Shown piece by piece: positions 62,359 through 64,000 of a stretch of DNA of 64,000 nucleotides. This stretch comes from an uncultured Pelagibacteraceae bacterium (lineage in GTDB: Bacteria; Pseudomonadota; Alphaproteobacteria; Pelagibacterales; Pelagibacteraceae), in contig CABYLY010000003.1 in the NCBI GenBank assembly GCA_902519945.1, positions 35,663-99,662 of the forward strand, read 5' to 3'. The notes beneath the pieces were generated by a model. That model made no database searches. It saw nothing but the letters and a program-made list of their open reading frames with translations, and was not told the DNA's origin. The first letter of the stretch is position 1; every line of letters starts with the position of its first letter. The translations under genes were made by a program, and so were the position numbers.

Positions 62359-63692
62359 ATAAGTTTTTCTTTATCAAGCCAACTTACGTTGAAATCAGAG
62401 TCTATAAATTTTTTATGATTTAATAGTTTTTTATGTAAAGGTATTGTTGTTATTATACCTTCAATAACAAATTCATCTAAAGATCTATTCATTCTCTGAA
62501 TAGCTTCCATTCTATTTCTCCCATGGCATATGAGTTTACAAATCATACTATCATAGTAGGGTGTAACTTTATAACCTTGGAAAATTGCACCATCAACTCT
62601 TGTTCTGAATCCTGATGGCTGATGACACATTCCAATAACCCCGGGTGATGGTTGAAAATTTTTACTTGGATCTTCTGCGTTTATTCTACATTCAATAGCA
62701 TGCCCTCTAGGGTTAATATCAGTTTGTTTTAAAGCTGTTTCACCCGTGTATGCAATCCAAATTTGTTCTTTTATAATGTCTATACCTGTTACCATTTCAG
62801 TGACAGGGTGTTCTACTTGTACTCTAGTATTCATTTCTAAAAAATAAAATTTTCCATCTTCATAAATAAATTCAACTGTCCCAGCACCCTCATAACCAAT
62901 TTTTTGAACCATGTTTACAGTTTTTTGAAATAAATCTTTTCTAATTTCATCATTTAAAACTGGGCTCGGAGTTTCTTCTATAAGTTTTTGGTGTCGTCTT
63001 TGAATAGAACAATCTCTTTCATGCAAATGAACCACTCTATTTTTTCCTGCTAAAATTTGTACTTCTATATGTCTTGGATTTTGAAAATATTTCTCTATGT
63101 AAACCTCATCATTTCCAAAGTATTTTTTTGCCTCAGATTTAGCAGTAGAAAATAAGTTTTCAAATTCCTCTTCTTTATTAACTATTTTCATTCCTTTTCC
63201 ACCTCCTCCTCCTGAAGCTTTTATCAAAACAGGAAAACCAATCTTATTACAAAGAATTTTTGCCTCTGAGACATCTCTAATTCCACCCTGGGAACCTTCT
63301 ATTACTGGTAAACCATTTTCTTTTGCAATTTTTTTTGCTTGAATCTTGTCACCCATCATTTCAATATGTTTTGATGATGCGCCAATAAATTTTATATTAT
63401 TTTCTTCCAATATTTTTGCAAAACTTGCATTTTCAGAAAGAAATCCATAGCCTGGATGAACAGCCTCTGCGTCAGTAAGTTCAATAGCTGACATTAGAGC
63501 AGGTATATTTAAATAACTATTAGCAGGTTGATGTGATCCAATACAAACACTTTCATCAGCTAATCTTACATGCATACTGTCTCTATCAACATCAGAGTGA
63601 ACTGCTACAGTCGAGATACCCCATTCTTTACAGGCTCTTATAACTCTAACTGCAATTTCCCCACGGTTTGCAATTAAAATTTTTTTAAACAT
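62355..63692 (-). CDS. accC: Acetyl-CoA carboxylase biotin carboxylase subunit
   Basis: A 445-residue ATP-grasp enzyme that carboxylates biotin on AccB. FKKILIANRGEIAVRVIRAC, YGFLSENASFA, the glycine-rich IKASGGGGGKGMKIV loop, HERDCSIQRRHQKLIEE and FLEMNTRVQVEHPVTEM are present. With AccB and the carboxyltransferase AccAD it supplies malonyl-CoA to FabD. Its ATG overlaps the accB stop by one base. Length is normal. Confidence 0.96.
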   Translation of the reverse strand: MFKKILIANRGEIAVRVIRACKEWGISTVAVHSDVDRDSMHVRLADESVCIGSHQPANSYLNIPALMSAIELTDAEAVHPGYGFLSENASFAKILEENNIKFIGASSKHIEMMGDKIQAKKIAKENGLPVIEGSQGGIRDVSEAKILCNKIGFPVLIKASGGGGGKGMKIVNKEEEFENLFSTAKSEAKKYFGNDEVYIEKYFQNPRHIEVQILAGKNRVVHLHERDCSIQRRHQKLIEETPSPVLNDEIRKDLFQKTVNMVQKIGYEGAGTVEFIYEDGKFYFLEMNTRVQVEHPVTEMVTGIDIIKEQIWIAYTGETALKQTDINPRGHAIECRINAEDPSKNFQPSPGVIGMCHQPSGFRTRVDGAIFQGYKVTPYYDSMICKLICHGRNRMEAIQRMNRSLDEFVIEGIITTIPLHKKLLNHKKFIDSDFNVSWLDKEKLI

Positions 63693-64000
63693 TAATCAAG
63701 AATTATCAAAGTTTGACCAAATTCTACAGGCTGACCATCTTCAACACATATTTCTTTGACTACACCATCTTTTGTAGAAGGAACATGATTCATGGTTTTC
63801 ATTGCCTCAACAATCATGATTGTGTCACCTTTTTTAATTTTTTTTCCAACATCAACAAATTTTTTAGCACCTGGTTCAGGAGCGTGGTAAGCTGTTCCAA
63901 TAATTGGAGATGTTATTTGAGTTCCAGATACTATTTTTTTCGAAGCACTTGTTGCATCAGTTTCTGAGCTAAAATTACTTATTTGAGTATTTGGTTGATT
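63692..64000 (-). CDS. accB: Biotin carboxyl carrier protein of acetyl-CoA carboxylase, start outside window
   Basis: The frame is open to the right edge on the minus strand. It shows a flexible, Ser/Thr-rich linker and the biotinyl domain: ITSPIIGTAYHAPEPGAKKF, KKGDTIMIVEAMKTMNHV with the biotinylated Lys codon at 63797-63799, and VEFGQTLIILD at the end. The remaining N-terminal part lies beyond the window. The stop overlaps the accC ATG (TAATG), the usual accBC arrangement. Confidence 0.95.
   Translation of the reverse strand, partial: NQPNTQISNFSSETDATSASKKIVSGTQITSPIIGTAYHAPEPGAKKFVDVGKKIKKGDTIMIVEAMKTMNHVPSTKDGVVKEICVEDGQPVEFGQTLIILD

Noticed and set aside
63713..63967. Plus-strand frame of 84 residues at the right edge
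   Set aside because: It is antisense to accB, whose minus-strand translation shows the biotin motif EAMKTMNHV and overlaps accC correctly.
1..64000. tRNA or rRNA genes, CRISPR arrays, insertion sequences, prophage
   Set aside because: No gap is large enough and free of other explanation to show a cloverleaf, no regular direct repeats were seen, and no transposase, integrase or phage structural gene is present.

Overview
This is a dense, AT-rich chromosomal segment from a streamlined alphaproteobacterium. Gene content and order point to the SAR11 clade (Candidatus Pelagibacter or a close relative). The supporting features are very low GC, intergenic gaps mostly of 0-110 bases, many 1-8 base gene overlaps, a tandem glycine riboswitch before gcvT, a TRAP transporter, an amidinotransferase, a B17.2/NDUFA12 homologue and alphaproteobacterial lptFGD and accBC arrangements. 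The lineage is inferred from familiarity, not from a search. About 70 protein genes cover nearly everything. I saw no tRNA, rRNA, mobile element, prophage or CRISPR array, and no gene-free stretch over 300 bases.

Layout. 1-6.0 kb (+): end of pssA, a GT8-like glycosyltransferase, rlmE, a guaB without CBS domains, a TPR protein, guaA and panB. 6.0-9.5 kb: a TerC-like membrane protein (-), then a dctPQM TRAP transporter (+). 9.5-13.3 kb: a TPR protein and pxpA (-) facing pxpB, pxpC and an EamA transporter (+), for 5-oxoproline use. 13.3-17.8 kb: glycine riboswitch and gcvT-gcvH-gcvP. 17.9-22.8 kb: a membrane-lipid cluster (FAD amine-oxidase-like protein, DUF1365, cyclopropane-synthase family, DUF3833 lipoprotein, SDR, TspO) resembling clusters tied to photo-oxidative stress in other alphaproteobacteria. 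22.8-30.5 kb: a DAO-type oxidase, selO, msrA, formate dehydrogenase, HPP protein, SufU-like scaffold, EamA transporter and glycine amidinotransferase. 30.5-41 kb (-): small ORF, coiled-coil protein, MFS, EamA, gshB, gshA, PhnZ-like HD protein, purF, cvpA and an MMPL exporter. 41-43.7 kb (-): dnaB, rplI, rpsR, rpsF. 43.7-46.3 kb (+): fabD, fabG, acpP, gmk. 46.3-53.7 kb (-): ksgA, pdxA, surA-like, lptD, lptG, lptF. 53.7-64 kb: pepA and ndk (+), purN and purM (-), DUF2066, hda-like and aspS (+), an NrdJb-like TSCPD protein (-), NDUFA12 and DUF2155 (+), accC and the start-truncated accB (-).

Themes. Much of the window concerns glycine, C1 and nitrogen economy: glycine cleavage, formate oxidation, amidination of glycine, 5-oxoproline hydrolysis and glutathione synthesis. 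Purine synthesis is spread over guaB, guaA, purF, purM, purN and gmk. Outer-membrane assembly is the lptFGD-surA block.

The least ordinary structure is in the junctions. All nine convergent gene pairs end within 2 bases of each other or overlap, four sharing TTAA as mutual stop codons and two abutting as TAATTA. At several divergent pairs the whole intergenic region is little more than overlapping -10-like boxes placed 5-6 bases before the ATGs, which predicts leaderless mRNAs. The clearest is a 12-base palindrome between purM and a DUF2066 gene. No fully novel system is evident; the best follow-ups are these junctions, the riboswitch whose P1 helix reaches the gcvT start codon, the lipid cluster and the PhnZ-like oxygenase.
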